Source of the DNA: a virus
Virus record (IMG/VR): IMGVR_UViG_3300025128_000003
Span: 1 to 56,002 of that record
Strand: one strand, 5' to 3'
DNA: 56,002 bases
Made by a program: the position numbers and the translations under genes. Positions 17,042 through 23,384 of the stretch are shown piece by piece. Within the stretch, counting starts at the first letter, position 1. The number at the start of each line of letters is the position of its first letter. The notes under the pieces are model-generated. The model saw only the letters and a program-made list of their open reading frames with translations, made no database searches and was not told the DNA's origin.

Positions 17042-17093
17042 TAATTAATAATCTTCTTAGTGAGTTCTTACGAACTAAGAAGATGATTAATTA
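17042..17093 (+). repeat. Bulged hairpin element B
   Basis: Basal stem of 17 positions (17042-17058 with 17077-17093) with one A-G mismatch at step 9, bulge AGTG, apical stem AGTTC/GAACT, loop TTAC. A CTGGAG ribosome binding site follows, with the next ATG 16 nt after the stem. Confidence 0.85.
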
Positions 17094-17108
17094 AACTGGA
17101 GAAACACA

Positions 17109-17288
17109 ATGAAAGCAATAGCTTTATTTGGATTTATGGTATCAACTATGTTGTTCCTACTCTGCATGCTGAAGGTAGCCACCGAAGGTGTTTTGTTTGG
17201 TTGGATTGTGATGGATATCACATTCCTGACAGTAATCCCCCTTTCGGCCATTTGGTTTTTAGTTCATGCCTGTGAGCCGAGAAACTAA
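17109..17288 (+). CDS. Small two-helix membrane protein, early gene
   Basis: 59 residues. Two hydrophobic segments: ALFGFMVSTMLFLLCML and WIVMDITFLTVIPLSAIWFL. GGAG lies 9 nt before the ATG. The stop codon is the first bases of hairpin C. Probably an early membrane protein modifying the host envelope; no family recognised. Confidence 0.65.
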   Translation: MKAIALFGFMVSTMLFLLCMLKVATEGVLFGWIVMDITFLTVIPLSAIWFLVHACEPRN

Positions 17289-17338
17289 TTAATAATCTTA
17301 TAGTAGAGTATCTTACGATACTATAAGATGATTAATTA
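17286..17338 (+). repeat. Bulged hairpin element C
   Basis: Basal stem of 16 positions (17286-17301 with 17323-17338), A-G mismatch at step 9, bulge AGTAG, apical stem AGTATC/GATACT, loop TTAC. It begins at the stop codon of the preceding gene, and the next ATG is 16 nt after its end. Confidence 0.85.
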
Positions 17339-17353
17339 AAACTGGAGGTTGAG

Positions 17354-17521
17354 ATGAGTAAAATTGAATTGTTGAATGCCGAGTTTGCTGACCTTGATGT
17401 GACCGTTTCGGTCAGTGCTGGTGGTGGCGGGTTTGATATCTTTGAGAACTCCACTGGCAATCACATCACAACTTGTTGTGATTTGCAGGAAGTGGAAGCG
17501 ACCTTAGATGGTTGCTTCTGA
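17354..17521 (+). CDS. Small early protein, 55 residues
   Basis: Preceded by ACTGGAGGTTGAG directly after hairpin C. Glycine-rich middle (SAGGGGFDIFENSTGN), then HITTCCDLQEVEATLDG. Acidic and soluble. Its stop (TGA) lies 3 nt before hairpin D. Unknown; probably an early host-takeover protein by position. Confidence 0.6.
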   Translation: MSKIELLNAEFADLDVTVSVSAGGGGFDIFENSTGNHITTCCDLQEVEATLDGCF

Positions 17522-17524
17522 GGT

Positions 17525-17576
17525 TAATTAATATCCTACAGGGTAAGTTCTTACGAACCCTGTAGGGTATTAATTA
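17525..17576 (+). repeat. Bulged hairpin element D
   Basis: Basal stem of 18 bp (17525-17542 with 17559-17576) with a T-G pair at step 10, bulge GTAA, apical stem GTTC/GAAC, loop TTAC. This is the longest fully paired copy. Confidence 0.88.
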
Positions 17577-17605
17577 TCTTAACCAGCCAACAAAGGAGAT
17601 GTCTA

Positions 17606-17731
17606 ATGATTAAGAACATGGTGTGCGATCTTATTGACTTTGCAAAGACAGGTCAAAGTGACCTGTTGGTTTGTTCACTCAACCACTATCGGTTGCCATG
17701 TCCAAAATGGTTGTTGAAATTCTGCGGGTAA
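17606..17731 (+). CDS. Small early protein, 41 residues
   Basis: AAAGGAG lies upstream. An earlier ATG (17599) ends after four codons, so 17606 is chosen. Sequence MIKNMVCDLIDFAKTGQSDL then basic and hydrophobic with three further cysteines (VCSLN, LPCPKW, KFCG). Its stop is part of hairpin E. Unknown function. Confidence 0.5.
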   Translation: MIKNMVCDLIDFAKTGQSDLLVCSLNHYRLPCPKWLLKFCG

Positions 17732-17781
17732 TTAATAATATCCCTGTAGAGTATCTTGCGATACAGGGATATGATTAATTA
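17729..17781 (+). repeat. Bulged hairpin element E
   Basis: Basal stem of 17 positions (17729-17745 with 17765-17781), A-G mismatch at step 9, bulge GTAGA, apical stem GTATC/GATAC, loop TTGC. Starts at the stop codon of the 41-residue gene. Confidence 0.87.
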
Positions 17782-17814
17782 TCTTTTACCAACCGCCAAC
17801 GATAGGAGAATATC

Positions 17815-18012
17815 ATGGCAAAGCGTACTGAAAAAATTACCCAATCCTTTTCTGGCACCCGCTGGATGAAATTGCGGGACGGCTGGGAAGCCTTCCAAAA
17901 GGCAAAGGAGGACGGCAAGCCAATCCGTATCCTCCACCCTTCGGGTAGCTTTAAGGTAATCCACAATGCTTCGGCATTGCCGGAAGGTGTGGAGGCTAGG
18001 CATAAAGCCTAG
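17815..18012 (+). CDS. Small early protein, 65 residues
   Basis: ATAGGAGAATATC precedes the ATG. Basic N-terminus (MAKRTEKITQSFSGTRWMKL), then DGWEAFQKAKEDGKPIRIL. Comparatively GC-rich for this region. It is the one early gene here not followed by a bulged hairpin; a different structured segment follows. Unknown function. Confidence 0.6.
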   Translation: MAKRTEKITQSFSGTRWMKLRDGWEAFQKAKEDGKPIRILHPSGSFKVIHNASALPEGVEARHKA

Positions 18013-18020
18013 TCTCTGCA

Positions 18021-18056
18021 GGGCGAGGGATTGTCCCGGTTAAGCCAGTAACGCCC
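18021..18056 (+). other. Possible branched RNA structure
   Basis: GGGCG (18021-18025) pairs with CGCCC (18052-18056), enclosing GGGA/TCCC with a 3-nt loop (18027-18037) and a weak GG...CC arm. A further GGTGA/TCACC arm lies at about 18080-18105. It sits in a 118-bp gap between two early genes, in place of a bulged hairpin. It could be a leader element of the 18131 gene or a small RNA. Confidence 0.4.
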
Positions 18057-18130
18057 TAAAAATTAAGACGCTGGTAGGTGTGGTGAGCCTTCACTAGAAA
18101 TCACCATTAACTTTGCAAAGGAGATAGCCG

Positions 18131-18358
18131 ATGGCTAAAAAGACAGTAAAGACTTCGATCCGGGTAAACCCGAAAGGGAACTACAACTACGGCTTCCATC
18201 GCCTGAATAGTGGATATCGCTTAGATATCCCCTATGCTTCGGTGTCAGTCTTCGATGGTGGTAGCAATGCTACTGTGCGCCGTCCTACTAGTGGCCTACG
18301 GTTCATTTATGAGAATAACCGGAAGGGCAAGGTCAGAGTTGCCCATAACGTCGGCTAA
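18131..18358 (+). CDS. Small basic early protein, 75 residues
   Basis: AAAGGAGATAGCCG precedes the ATG. Very basic with beta-like pattern (KTSIRVNPKGNYNYGFHRL, SGLRFIYENNRKGKVRV). The stop overlaps hairpin F. The positive charge suggests nucleic acid or protein binding, but no family was recognised. Confidence 0.6.
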   Translation: MAKKTVKTSIRVNPKGNYNYGFHRLNSGYRLDIPYASVSVFDGGSNATVRRPTSGLRFIYENNRKGKVRVAHNVG

Positions 18359-18407
18359 TTAAATATCTGCTAGGTAAGTTCTTACGAACCTAGCAGATGA
18401 TTAATTA
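18356..18407 (+). repeat. Bulged hairpin element F
   Basis: Basal stem of 18 positions (18356-18373 with 18390-18407), A-A mismatch at step 8 and T-G at step 9, bulge GTAA, apical stem GTTC/GAAC, loop TTAC. Starts at a stop codon; the next ATG is 16 nt after its end. Confidence 0.87.
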
Positions 18408-18422
18408 TCTGAGGAGAAAGGC

Positions 18423-18671
18423 ATGGATCGCAATAACATACGACTTACCTATAAAGGCTATGAAATATCCATAGCCCAACATAGAGAGGGAGATAAAGTT
18501 GTCCTTTCTGAGATAGCTCTGAAAGAGGATGGTGAATGGAAAACAGCTTTACAAGCTGGAGGTGCTATTGTAAATTTAGACTTTGGCAAAACGCTAGACG
18601 GTTTTGCTGGAGTACTCGGCTGTGTCATCTACTATATTGATGAAATCAAAGGGGAAGATTATGCTGGTTAA
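18423..18671 (+). CDS. Small early protein, 82 residues
   Basis: Strong GAGGAGAAAGGC ribosome binding site after hairpin F. Sequence RLTYKGYEISIAQHREGDKV, GEWKTALQAGGAIVNLDFGK, with a mildly hydrophobic C-terminal segment (GFAGVLGCVIYYIDEI). It overlaps the start of the Gp88-like gene by 11 nt, so the two are translationally coupled. Function unknown. Confidence 0.6.
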   Translation: MDRNNIRLTYKGYEISIAQHREGDKVVLSEIALKEDGEWKTALQAGGAIVNLDFGKTLDGFAGVLGCVIYYIDEIKGEDYAG

Positions 18672-19284
18672 AGATGCGAAGACCTTCGGTGTTATCAGCA
18701 CCAAAAATACAAAGATGGGTAGCACCACCTTTGCGATTGATGCCTTTGCTTGCAAAGTTGGTGATAAACTTGCAAAGATCGAAGGAACACCATGCTTCTC
18801 TTGCTATGCAAGAAAGATTCAGAAGCTACGACCTTCGGTCGATCAAGGCTGGAAAACTAACCTTGCCAAGTGGGAACAATCTGATCCGAAGGATTGGATT
18901 AAAGCTATGGCTTTTCAGATCGAACGATACTGCTTCGATGGCTTTCACCGCTGGTTCGATAGCGGAGACTTACAGTCTGTTGAAATGCTGGATGCTATCT
19001 GTCAGGTAGCTAAAGCTACACCACAGATTAAACACTGGCTCCCAACACAGGAAAGGGGTATTGTAAAACAATACAGCAAACCAATTCCCGATAATTTAAT
19101 CATTAGAGTGTCGGCATCGATGATTAATGGTGACAAGCCTAGCTTTGACCATGCATCACAAGTCTTTTACAAAGTCGATCCGAAAGGCTTTGAATGTGGA
19201 GCAAGCAAGCGAGGCAATGCTTGTGGACCTTGCAAGGCTTGCTGGGATAAGTCGATAGACTTTATCAGCTATCCCAAACACTAA
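18661..19284 (+). CDS. Gp88-like phage protein
   Basis: 207 residues. The start at 18661 is chosen because GGGGAAG lies just upstream. Cysteines at TPCFSCYARK and near FECGASKRGNACGPCKACW suggest a metal site; the overall pattern (FDSGDLQSVEMLDAICQVA, HWLPTQERG, IIRVSASMING) matches the phage gene-product-88 family I recall from mycobacteriophages and others. These are of unknown function and often near early genes. The stop is the first element of hairpin G. Confidence 0.65.
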   Translation: MLVKDAKTFGVISTKNTKMGSTTFAIDAFACKVGDKLAKIEGTPCFSCYARKIQKLRPSVDQGWKTNLAKWEQSDPKDWIKAMAFQIERYCFDGFHRWFDSGDLQSVEMLDAICQVAKATPQIKHWLPTQERGIVKQYSKPIPDNLIIRVSASMINGDKPSFDHASQVFYKVDPKGFECGASKRGNACGPCKACWDKSIDFISYPKH

Positions 19285-19333
19285 TTAATATCTATCTACT
19301 TAGCTTCTATAGAAGCAGATAGATAGTTAATTA
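19282..19333 (+). repeat. Bulged hairpin element G
   Basis: Basal stem of 16 bp (19282-19297 with 19317-19333) with an extra G at step 9, bulge ACTTA, apical stem GCTTC/GAAGC, loop TATA. Its bulge and apical type match element A rather than the TTAC-loop copies. Confidence 0.85.
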
Positions 19334-19346
19334 ACTGGAGGTTATC

Positions 19347-19565
19347 ATGGATAAATTTCGTACTGCACTTCTCGATCTTACAGTCTCCGAAGGTGGGACT
19401 GTTTACATGGAGGAGAGTAATGACTCAGCCATTATTCTTTCTCCCTCCCAAATTCCTACAGTAATGCTGGCACTAAGCCAAGCATTAGTAAATAAGAAAG
19501 AGCAAGAGATGGCTGAAGGTCGGGAAGCGTTGCTTCAGAATTTAGTTTCTGAAGTTAGAGATTAA
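19347..19565 (+). CDS. Small early protein, 72 residues
   Basis: CTGGAGG lies directly after hairpin G. Sequence VSEGGTVYMEESNDSAIILS then a helical acidic C-terminus (ALSQALVNKKEQEMAEGREA). The start of its domain resembles the protein at 20797 (GTGTVYLRDGENFIVV), hinting at a distant paralogue. Function unknown. Confidence 0.6.
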   Translation: MDKFRTALLDLTVSEGGTVYMEESNDSAIILSPSQIPTVMLALSQALVNKKEQEMAEGREALLQNLVSEVRD

Positions 19566-19574
19566 CTTTATTTG

Positions 19575-19608
19575 CTACGGGGTGTTGCCTAACGGCAGCA
19601 TCCTGTAG
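19575..19608 (+). other. 15-bp hairpin with TAAC loop
   Basis: 19575-19589 pairs with 19594-19608 throughout, including three G-T pairs. Immediately after comes TATAATAATG. With no U-run it is unlikely to be a classical terminator; it may cap the upstream mRNA or control the overlapping promoter. Confidence 0.6.
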
Positions 19609-19614
19609 TATAAT
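19585..19614 (+). promoter_or_regulatory. Sigma70-like promoter overlapping a hairpin
   Basis: TTGCCT (19585-19590), 18-bp spacer ending TAG, TATAAT (19609-19614). The -35 and preceding G-T match the late promoter at 11347-11375. Both the -35 and spacer lie in the 15-bp inverted repeat. Confidence 0.5.
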
Positions 19615-19832
19615 AATGTCTCTATCATACATAAATAATTTTGACATGCCATTTTGTCAATGGCTAGAAGGTGAGCGACATCTTTGATCGAAGCAAAGTG
19701 ACATTTGCAAAACAACGTCAGACGCAAGTGCGAAGCAAATCTTGTCGGCTACGGGAGCCGTTAGGGGCTATTTGTGAAGGTTATGCTGCGTAGCAAGTAG
19801 CACCATCCGCACTCTAACAATGGAGAAAGGCT

Positions 19833-19973
19833 ATGAAAAAAATAAAACAAAGAAGGATTGAGGCGCATGCCTTGAGCTTGCCACAGTTCAAGCGGCAGGT
19901 TGTTAAGTCTAAGAAGACTTACATTCGGAAACCTAAACACAAACAATCTGGAGGTAATTACTGTTATATATAG
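19833..19973 (+). CDS. Small basic protein, 46 residues
   Basis: GGAGAAAGGCT precedes the ATG. Lysine/arginine-rich: MKKIKQRRIEAHALSLPQF, then KRQVVKSKKTYIRKPKHK. This block looks like a small conserved phage protein of unknown function. Its last codons run into the 5' arm of hairpin H, so the protein's C-terminus (GGNYCYI) is set by the hairpin sequence. Confidence 0.6.
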   Translation: MKKIKQRRIEAHALSLPQFKRQVVKSKKTYIRKPKHKQSGGNYCYI

Positions 19974-20007
19974 TGGAGTTCTTACGAACTATATATAGCA
20001 GTAATTA
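19955..20007 (+). repeat. Bulged hairpin element H
   Basis: Basal stem of 17 bp (19955-19971 with 19991-20007) with a T-G pair at step 10, bulge AGTGG, apical stem AGTTC/GAACT, loop TTAC. The next ATG is 15 nt after its end, with GGAGAAAGG between. Confidence 0.88.
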
Positions 20008-20021
20008 TCTGGAGAAAGGCA

Positions 20022-20231
20022 ATGGAGTACGAAGTAACAGTATACCGGACAATGGTACAAAAAGTAACTATTGTAAAAGATAGTCCCATCCCGTTGTCTA
20101 ATGAAATAGCAATAATTTTAAAAGAGGAGGCCGAAGACGAAGCTGCTGAGATGTATGACTACGAATGGACAGATGTATCATCTGACATAGAATATACTTG
20201 GACTGGAGTCGAACGAAAGAAGCAGCTATGA
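20022..20231 (+). CDS. Small acidic early protein, 69 residues
   Basis: Starts after hairpin H. MEYEVTVYRTMVQKVTIV, then an acidic helix (EEAEDEAAEMYDYEW). It ends in ATGA overlap with the next gene. Overall negative charge could mimic DNA, but no family was recognised. Confidence 0.55.
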   Translation: MEYEVTVYRTMVQKVTIVKDSPIPLSNEIAIILKEEAEDEAAEMYDYEWTDVSSDIEYTWTGVERKKQL

Positions 20232-20473
20232 AAAAGATTATTCATGTGAACCAACACATCATTCGAGATAATCGCAAGAATGATACAAGAAAGCCGCCAC
20301 TAACTTGCAAGACAAGCAAAGATAATATCTATGCTAAAGATATTATTATTGATGGGCCATGTAGGATAGTTTATAATCCTGATAAACCTTTGTCTTGTGG
20401 TGCCCATGTTTGGATTGAAACAGAGAGTGAGATTACTGTAGTGGGCAAAGCCCAGAAATGGAGTGATTTATGA
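20228..20473 (+). CDS. Conserved phage protein, 81 residues
   Basis: The start MKKIIHVNQHIIRDNRKND (ATGA overlap with the previous stop) is preferred to an in-frame upstream start. The segments PLTCKTSKDNIYAKDIIIDG and DKPLSCGAHVWIETESEI match a small protein I recall as common in phages of Rhodobacterales and related hosts, function unknown. It begins a run of tightly overlapped small genes. Confidence 0.65.
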   Translation: MKKIIHVNQHIIRDNRKNDTRKPPLTCKTSKDNIYAKDIIIDGPCRIVYNPDKPLSCGAHVWIETESEITVVGKAQKWSDL

Positions 20474-20619
20474 GCCACAAGGCTAACGATATCCTTCGGG
20501 AAAATCTTTTTGAAGAAGTTCTGAATGAACTTCTTGAAAAGCATCCGCATGCCTATCTTCCTTGGATTGAAGAGGTTGCGGAGAGGGTTACACTCAAACG
20601 ACTAGAGGAAATGGAATGA
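20470..20619 (+). CDS. Small helical protein, 49 residues
   Basis: ATG overlaps the previous stop (TTATGA). Helical and acidic (NLFEEVLNELLEKHPHAYL, then EEVAERVTLKRLEEME). It ends overlapped with the next start. Unknown function; the reading frame is supported by the unbroken chain of overlapping starts and stops. Confidence 0.5.
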   Translation: MSHKANDILRENLFEEVLNELLEKHPHAYLPWIEEVAERVTLKRLEEME

Positions 20620-20804
20620 TTGATGACATCCAAGGACAAGTATATCATAAGCTTGAAGAAGTTTTGATTAATACAATCAAGACTTGGGGACTTAGCGACC
20701 GAGATAGTAAGGCACATGCAGAATTAATTCTTGACTTTGGACATACCGGAGTGCATGATCTTGCTATGGAAGTAAACGAAATTTTGGAGAACGAGTATGC
20801 TTAA
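20616..20804 (+). CDS. Small helical protein, 62 residues
   Basis: Start overlaps the previous stop. Sequence VYHKLEEVLINTIKTWGLS, then ILDFGHTGVHDLAMEVNEIL; all-helical and acidic. Coupled to both neighbours by start/stop overlaps. Unknown function. Confidence 0.5.
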   Translation: MIDDIQGQVYHKLEEVLINTIKTWGLSDRDSKAHAELILDFGHTGVHDLAMEVNEILENEYA

Positions 20805-20961
20805 AGCTGAAGTTACTGATACCGGAACTGGAACAGTCTACCTTCGGGATGGTGAAAACTTTATTGTTGTTAGTGCTTGTGAAATACCAAGCCTTATGGC
20901 AGAACTTGCAAAGGGACTTGAAGAATTTCGATCTAACATAGAATGGGAGTGGAAAATATGA
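20797..20961 (+). CDS. Small protein, 54 residues
   Basis: MLKAEVTDTGTGTVYLRDG, then NFIVVSACEIPSLMAELAKG. Short beta-hairpin plus helix pattern, with some resemblance to the 72-residue protein at 19347. Overlaps both neighbours. Unknown function. Confidence 0.5.
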   Translation: MLKAEVTDTGTGTVYLRDGENFIVVSACEIPSLMAELAKGLEEFRSNIEWEWKI

Positions 20962-21116
20962 TTGCCAATCAACCATACAATAGGTATTCTCAGATCGACT
21001 CTGAGACTGCTGCTTACATTTGCCTTGTCGCTAACGTCGAAGACGTAAGAGACATCTCACTGATGGATATAAATACTTTTATGACTGACATGGAAGATTG
21101 GTACAAAGATGTATAA
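20958..21116 (+). CDS. Small protein, 52 residues
   Basis: Start overlaps the previous stop in ATGA. Sequence PYNRYSQIDSETAAYICLVA then acidic (MDINTFMTDMEDWYKDV). No motif recognised. Coupled to the following one-helix peptide. Confidence 0.45.
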   Translation: MIANQPYNRYSQIDSETAAYICLVANVEDVRDISLMDINTFMTDMEDWYKDV

Positions 21117-21198
21117 AAATCTGTTTATTGTTATAGCGTTATCCTTCTGCATGGTACTACTTACTATGTATACTCAATCACTACTGGGGTTAGACTAA
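21109..21198 (+). CDS. 29-residue membrane peptide
   Basis: MYKNLFIVIALSFCMVLLTM then TQSLLGLD: one transmembrane helix and little else. It starts inside the previous gene, and its stop shares one base with the next ATG (TAATG). Could be a small early membrane effector. Unknown. Confidence 0.45.
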   Translation: MYKNLFIVIALSFCMVLLTMYTQSLLGLD

Positions 21199-21380
21199 TG
21201 GAAAGTTACTGCGAAGTTTACGACTTCACTTCAATACGTTCTGCTGTGCTTGAAGCAAAAGGAACTTGGACTATGGAAGATCAAGTGCGAGTAGATATGT
21301 TGGAGGAGGGATTGAACCCACATTCTGTATCAGATGTGAACCTGTATTGGATCGACATACTTAAAAACTATGGAGGATAA
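21198..21380 (+). CDS. Small acidic protein, 60 residues
   Basis: MESYCEVYDFTSIRSAVLEA, then EDQVRVDMLEEGLNPHSVSD. Acidic and soluble. Its last codons (TAT GGA GGA TAA) supply the ribosome binding site of the next gene. Unknown function. Confidence 0.5.
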   Translation: MESYCEVYDFTSIRSAVLEAKGTWTMEDQVRVDMLEEGLNPHSVSDVNLYWIDILKNYGG

Positions 21381-21384
21381 TTCT

Positions 21385-21585
21385 ATGAAAATAGAATATC
21401 GCCGTCGCAGTGACGGCATGGTAAACAAGTGGAAGCAGGTTATGGCTTCCTCTCTCGACAATGATCTCTATGAAGAGATCATGGAAAGTGGGAATAAGTT
21501 CCTTGATCGCCCGGTGTGGGTGGTCGAGGATGTTCTCACTGAGAACGAATACCAATACGGAGTAAAAAAGAAAAAGAAAAAATGA
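21385..21585 (+). CDS. Small protein with poly-lysine end, 66 residues
   Basis: The start at 21385 is chosen over the ATG at 21370 because GGAGG ends nine bases before it. Begins MKIEYRRRSDGMVNKWKQVM and ends in six lysines. A nucleic-acid-binding role would fit the tail but is not shown. Overlaps the next start in ATGA. Confidence 0.5.
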   Translation: MKIEYRRRSDGMVNKWKQVMASSLDNDLYEEIMESGNKFLDRPVWVVEDVLTENEYQYGVKKKKKK

Positions 21586-21758
21586 AAGGCTTGACTTTTC
21601 TTTTTATATTAGTTATCTTGAATGGGTGCCTTCCACTGACAATCATGTCGGTGGGTGGCTCCATTTATGACAGGTATGAAAAGAAAAAAATAGAAGAAAG
21701 ATTAGAACAACTTGAAAAGGAAGAGAAAGAAAATGCTAGACCAATTCTACAACACTGA
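21582..21758 (+). CDS. Possible small lipoprotein or one-helix membrane protein
   Basis: 58 residues. N-terminal hydrophobic stretch TFLFILVILNGCLPL with a lipobox-like LNGC, then a charged helix (YEKKKIEERLEQLEKEEKE). Could be a membrane-anchored coiled coil. Its end overlaps the DUF932 gene by 26 nt in another frame. Role unknown; an outer spanin is possible by shape only. Confidence 0.45.
   Translation: MKGLTFLFILVILNGCLPLTIMSVGGSIYDRYEKKKIEERLEQLEKEEKENARPILQH
21591..21619 (+). promoter_or_regulatory. Weak sigma70-like promoter candidate
   Basis: TTGACT, 17-bp spacer ending TTAGT, TATCTT, within the 58-residue gene and about 107 bp before the DUF932 start. Plausible internal promoter, but AT-rich sequence makes chance matches likely. 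Confidence 0.3.
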
Positions 21759-22602
21759 CCGAGAAGTATTTTTCAAGGTAGACGAAGAGCCTGTTGTTGG
21801 TAGCTGGACAAGAACACCCGCTAAAGGCAAACGAATGCTGCGAAAGCAGGACACCGGAGAATACCTTAGTATTGTGGGTGACGGCTATCGGACAGTGGAG
21901 AACGAAGAAGTTCTCATGCCTCTTCAAAAGGCTATGATTAATTACTTTGATCCCGCTGTGCTGGAGAGCGTAGAGATTAATGATACAATGGGCTATCGTA
22001 AAAGTGGGCTTATCACTTGGTCAGAGTATCGTTTTCCTGAACTTGCAAAAGCTATTGAAACATCCAGTGGTCATCGTACTAATCTGATGCTTCGATATAT
22101 TTTTAAGAATGGATACGATGGTAAGCATGGTATGACCTTGTATGCTGGAGAGATTGATGTATTCTGTACCAACGGAATGATCACTGGTAGTTATGATAAA
22201 TTTACTAAACGTCATACATCTAGCTTTGATTCAGATGACTTTGTATTAGCTTTTGAACAAAGCATGGCAAAGTATCATGAGATTGCCGACCAGTATCAGC
22301 GATGGGCAGATACAAAAGTTGATCCAGAAAAAGTTGCAGAAGTTTTAGAAAAGTTTACTGGCTCTGAAGAGTACAAGCCCAATCGTTTAGCAACGAAGTT
22401 GTGGTCACAGTTTATTGATGAACGAGAGGTAAGAGGCAGTAATGTCTTTGCTTTTGTTTCTGCACTTACGCATTATGCTAGTCATAATGATAACCGTTTC
22501 CCTGTTACTCGATCTGGTTCTTCTGATACCTTGTATAAGAGGCAGGAAAGAGTGCAGGGTTGGTTACGTTCTAAAGCTTTTAAAGAATTAGAAGCGGCGT
22601 AA
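21733..22602 (+). CDS. DUF932-family phage/plasmid protein
   Basis: 289 residues. The ATG at 21733 has AAGGAAGAGA before it and is preferred to an upstream TTG. Segments GEYLSIVGDGYRTVENEEVL, MLRYIFKNGYDG and GEIDVFCTNGMITGSYDKF match the DUF932 (phage/plasmid-like) family. Members are common in phages and plasmids, function unresolved, often near early or replication genes. Overlaps the next gene in TAATGA. Confidence 0.75.
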   Translation: MLDQFYNTDREVFFKVDEEPVVGSWTRTPAKGKRMLRKQDTGEYLSIVGDGYRTVENEEVLMPLQKAMINYFDPAVLESVEINDTMGYRKSGLITWSEYRFPELAKAIETSSGHRTNLMLRYIFKNGYDGKHGMTLYAGEIDVFCTNGMITGSYDKFTKRHTSSFDSDDFVLAFEQSMAKYHEIADQYQRWADTKVDPEKVAEVLEKFTGSEEYKPNRLATKLWSQFIDEREVRGSNVFAFVSALTHYASHNDNRFPVTRSGSSDTLYKRQERVQGWLRSKAFKELEAA

Positions 22603-22793
22603 TGAAACTATATACTACAGACGAGGACTTTGATATCTTGCATCAGGCAGTAGATAAAGCTCGTAAGAATGCAAAAGATATTAAAGTTCCTCGTCAATCT
22701 TTGTTGAATGTTCTAATGGATCATTCACATTTTATAACTGCATTAAAACAATATGGTGAAAGCGTTGAATACCCTAATGAAAAGGATAAATAA
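22602..22793 (+). CDS. Small helical protein, 63 residues
   Basis: Start overlaps the DUF932 stop. Sequence TTDEDFDILHQAVDKARKNA, then VPRQSLLNVLMDHSHFITAL. Predicted helical. Coupling to DUF932 suggests a related job; no family recognised. Confidence 0.55.
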   Translation: MKLYTTDEDFDILHQAVDKARKNAKDIKVPRQSLLNVLMDHSHFITALKQYGESVEYPNEKDK

Positions 22794-22795
22794 CT

Positions 22796-23095
22796 ATGCT
22801 TGAAACTAAATTAGATTTAGGAAAAATAAATGCACAGATTGAAATTCATACGGATGGTTTATATATTGCTGTATATCTTAATACTAGTGATAGTATTAAA
22901 ACTATCTGTAAACTTTCTTTAGATGATTTAGTCCTAGATTATGTTAAAACTTCTACACATAATAATTTGATATCTGAAAAAGATTTTTCAGAATTATATA
23001 CAGAAATTAATTCAAGTCTTATGTTGCTTGAAGAATTAATTGGTGATGATTTCCCAGACTCAGGATTTACAGATGACTTTTCAACTACTCACTAA
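22796..23095 (+). CDS. Hypothetical protein, 99 residues
   Basis: MLETKLDLGKINAQIEIHTD, with an acidic C-terminus (DDFPDSGFTDDF). Mixed beta then helical. Very AT-rich coding compared with genes before 22.6 kb. Overlaps the next gene by 23 nt. Unknown. Confidence 0.5.
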   Translation: MLETKLDLGKINAQIEIHTDGLYIAVYLNTSDSIKTICKLSLDDLVLDYVKTSTHNNLISEKDFSELYTEINSSLMLLEELIGDDFPDSGFTDDFSTTH

Positions 23096-23384
23096 TCTAA
23101 AGTTTTTAGTAAAAGAATTATCTAATCAAGAGATTAGACACATTGATCCTTTAAGAATGAGGATAACTTTACAAGGACTAATTAATGCAGAAGAGAAAAG
23201 AATGACTGAGTATAATACAGGATTTATTCCTGAAATATTATGTGATATCAATGACTTAATAGATTTAGCTAATGATATTATGGTAGATAAACATAGTAAA
23301 AACGAACAGTTATTTACATTAGCTTTATCTTTATCACTATTAAAAGAAAAAATATCAAAGGAATTTATTGGAGATGTTAAGTGA
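23073..23384 (+). CDS. Hypothetical helical protein, 103 residues
   Basis: The start MTFQLLTNLKFLVKEL (ATG at 23073, AGGA upstream) is preferred to an in-frame start at 23040. Helical, with DPLRMRITLQGLINAEEKRM and CDINDLIDLANDIMVDK. No family recognised. Confidence 0.5.
   Translation: MTFQLLTNLKFLVKELSNQEIRHIDPLRMRITLQGLINAEEKRMTEYNTGFIPEILCDINDLIDLANDIMVDKHSKNEQLFTLALSLSLLKEKISKEFIGDVK

Larger units (their letters stand above)
16501..17108. other. Divergent control region, possible origin
   Basis: 608 bp with no convincing gene, between the leftward late arm and rightward early arm. It holds the TerL promoter, an A-run (16630-16637), a G-rich tract near 16745-16755, a TA run followed by ATGCATGC, a perfect hairpin (16759-16777), the GTGACAT palindrome, and bulged hairpins A and B. 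TTGACA at 17023-17028 is a possible early -35, but its -10 is poor. The AT-rich, palindrome-dense character fits early transcription control and possibly an origin; neither is shown by the sequence alone. Confidence 0.6.
19566..19832 (+). other. 267-bp intergenic segment with promoter and possible small RNA
   Basis: Contains a 15-bp hairpin (19575-19608), a TATAAT directly after it, two mutually exclusive hairpins in the stretch TTGACATGCC...TTGTCAATGGC (about 19652-19676), a GGCT/AGCC hairpin near 19747-19760 and a TGCT-rich segment before the next gene. No reading frame with a ribosome binding site was found. It may encode a structured leader or regulatory RNA of about 200 nt. Confidence 0.45.

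Noticed and set aside
16981-17094. 37-codon reading frame through hairpin B
   Set aside because: No ribosome binding site, begins in a palindrome and covers the whole hairpin; kept only as a possible remnant.
17042-20007. GTTCTTACGAAC in hairpins as LexA-type operators
   Set aside because: The half-sites are in the wrong order for GAAC-N4-GTTC and not the direct repeat used by alphaproteobacterial LexA; they vary with the paired strand, which fits RNA/ssDNA folding.
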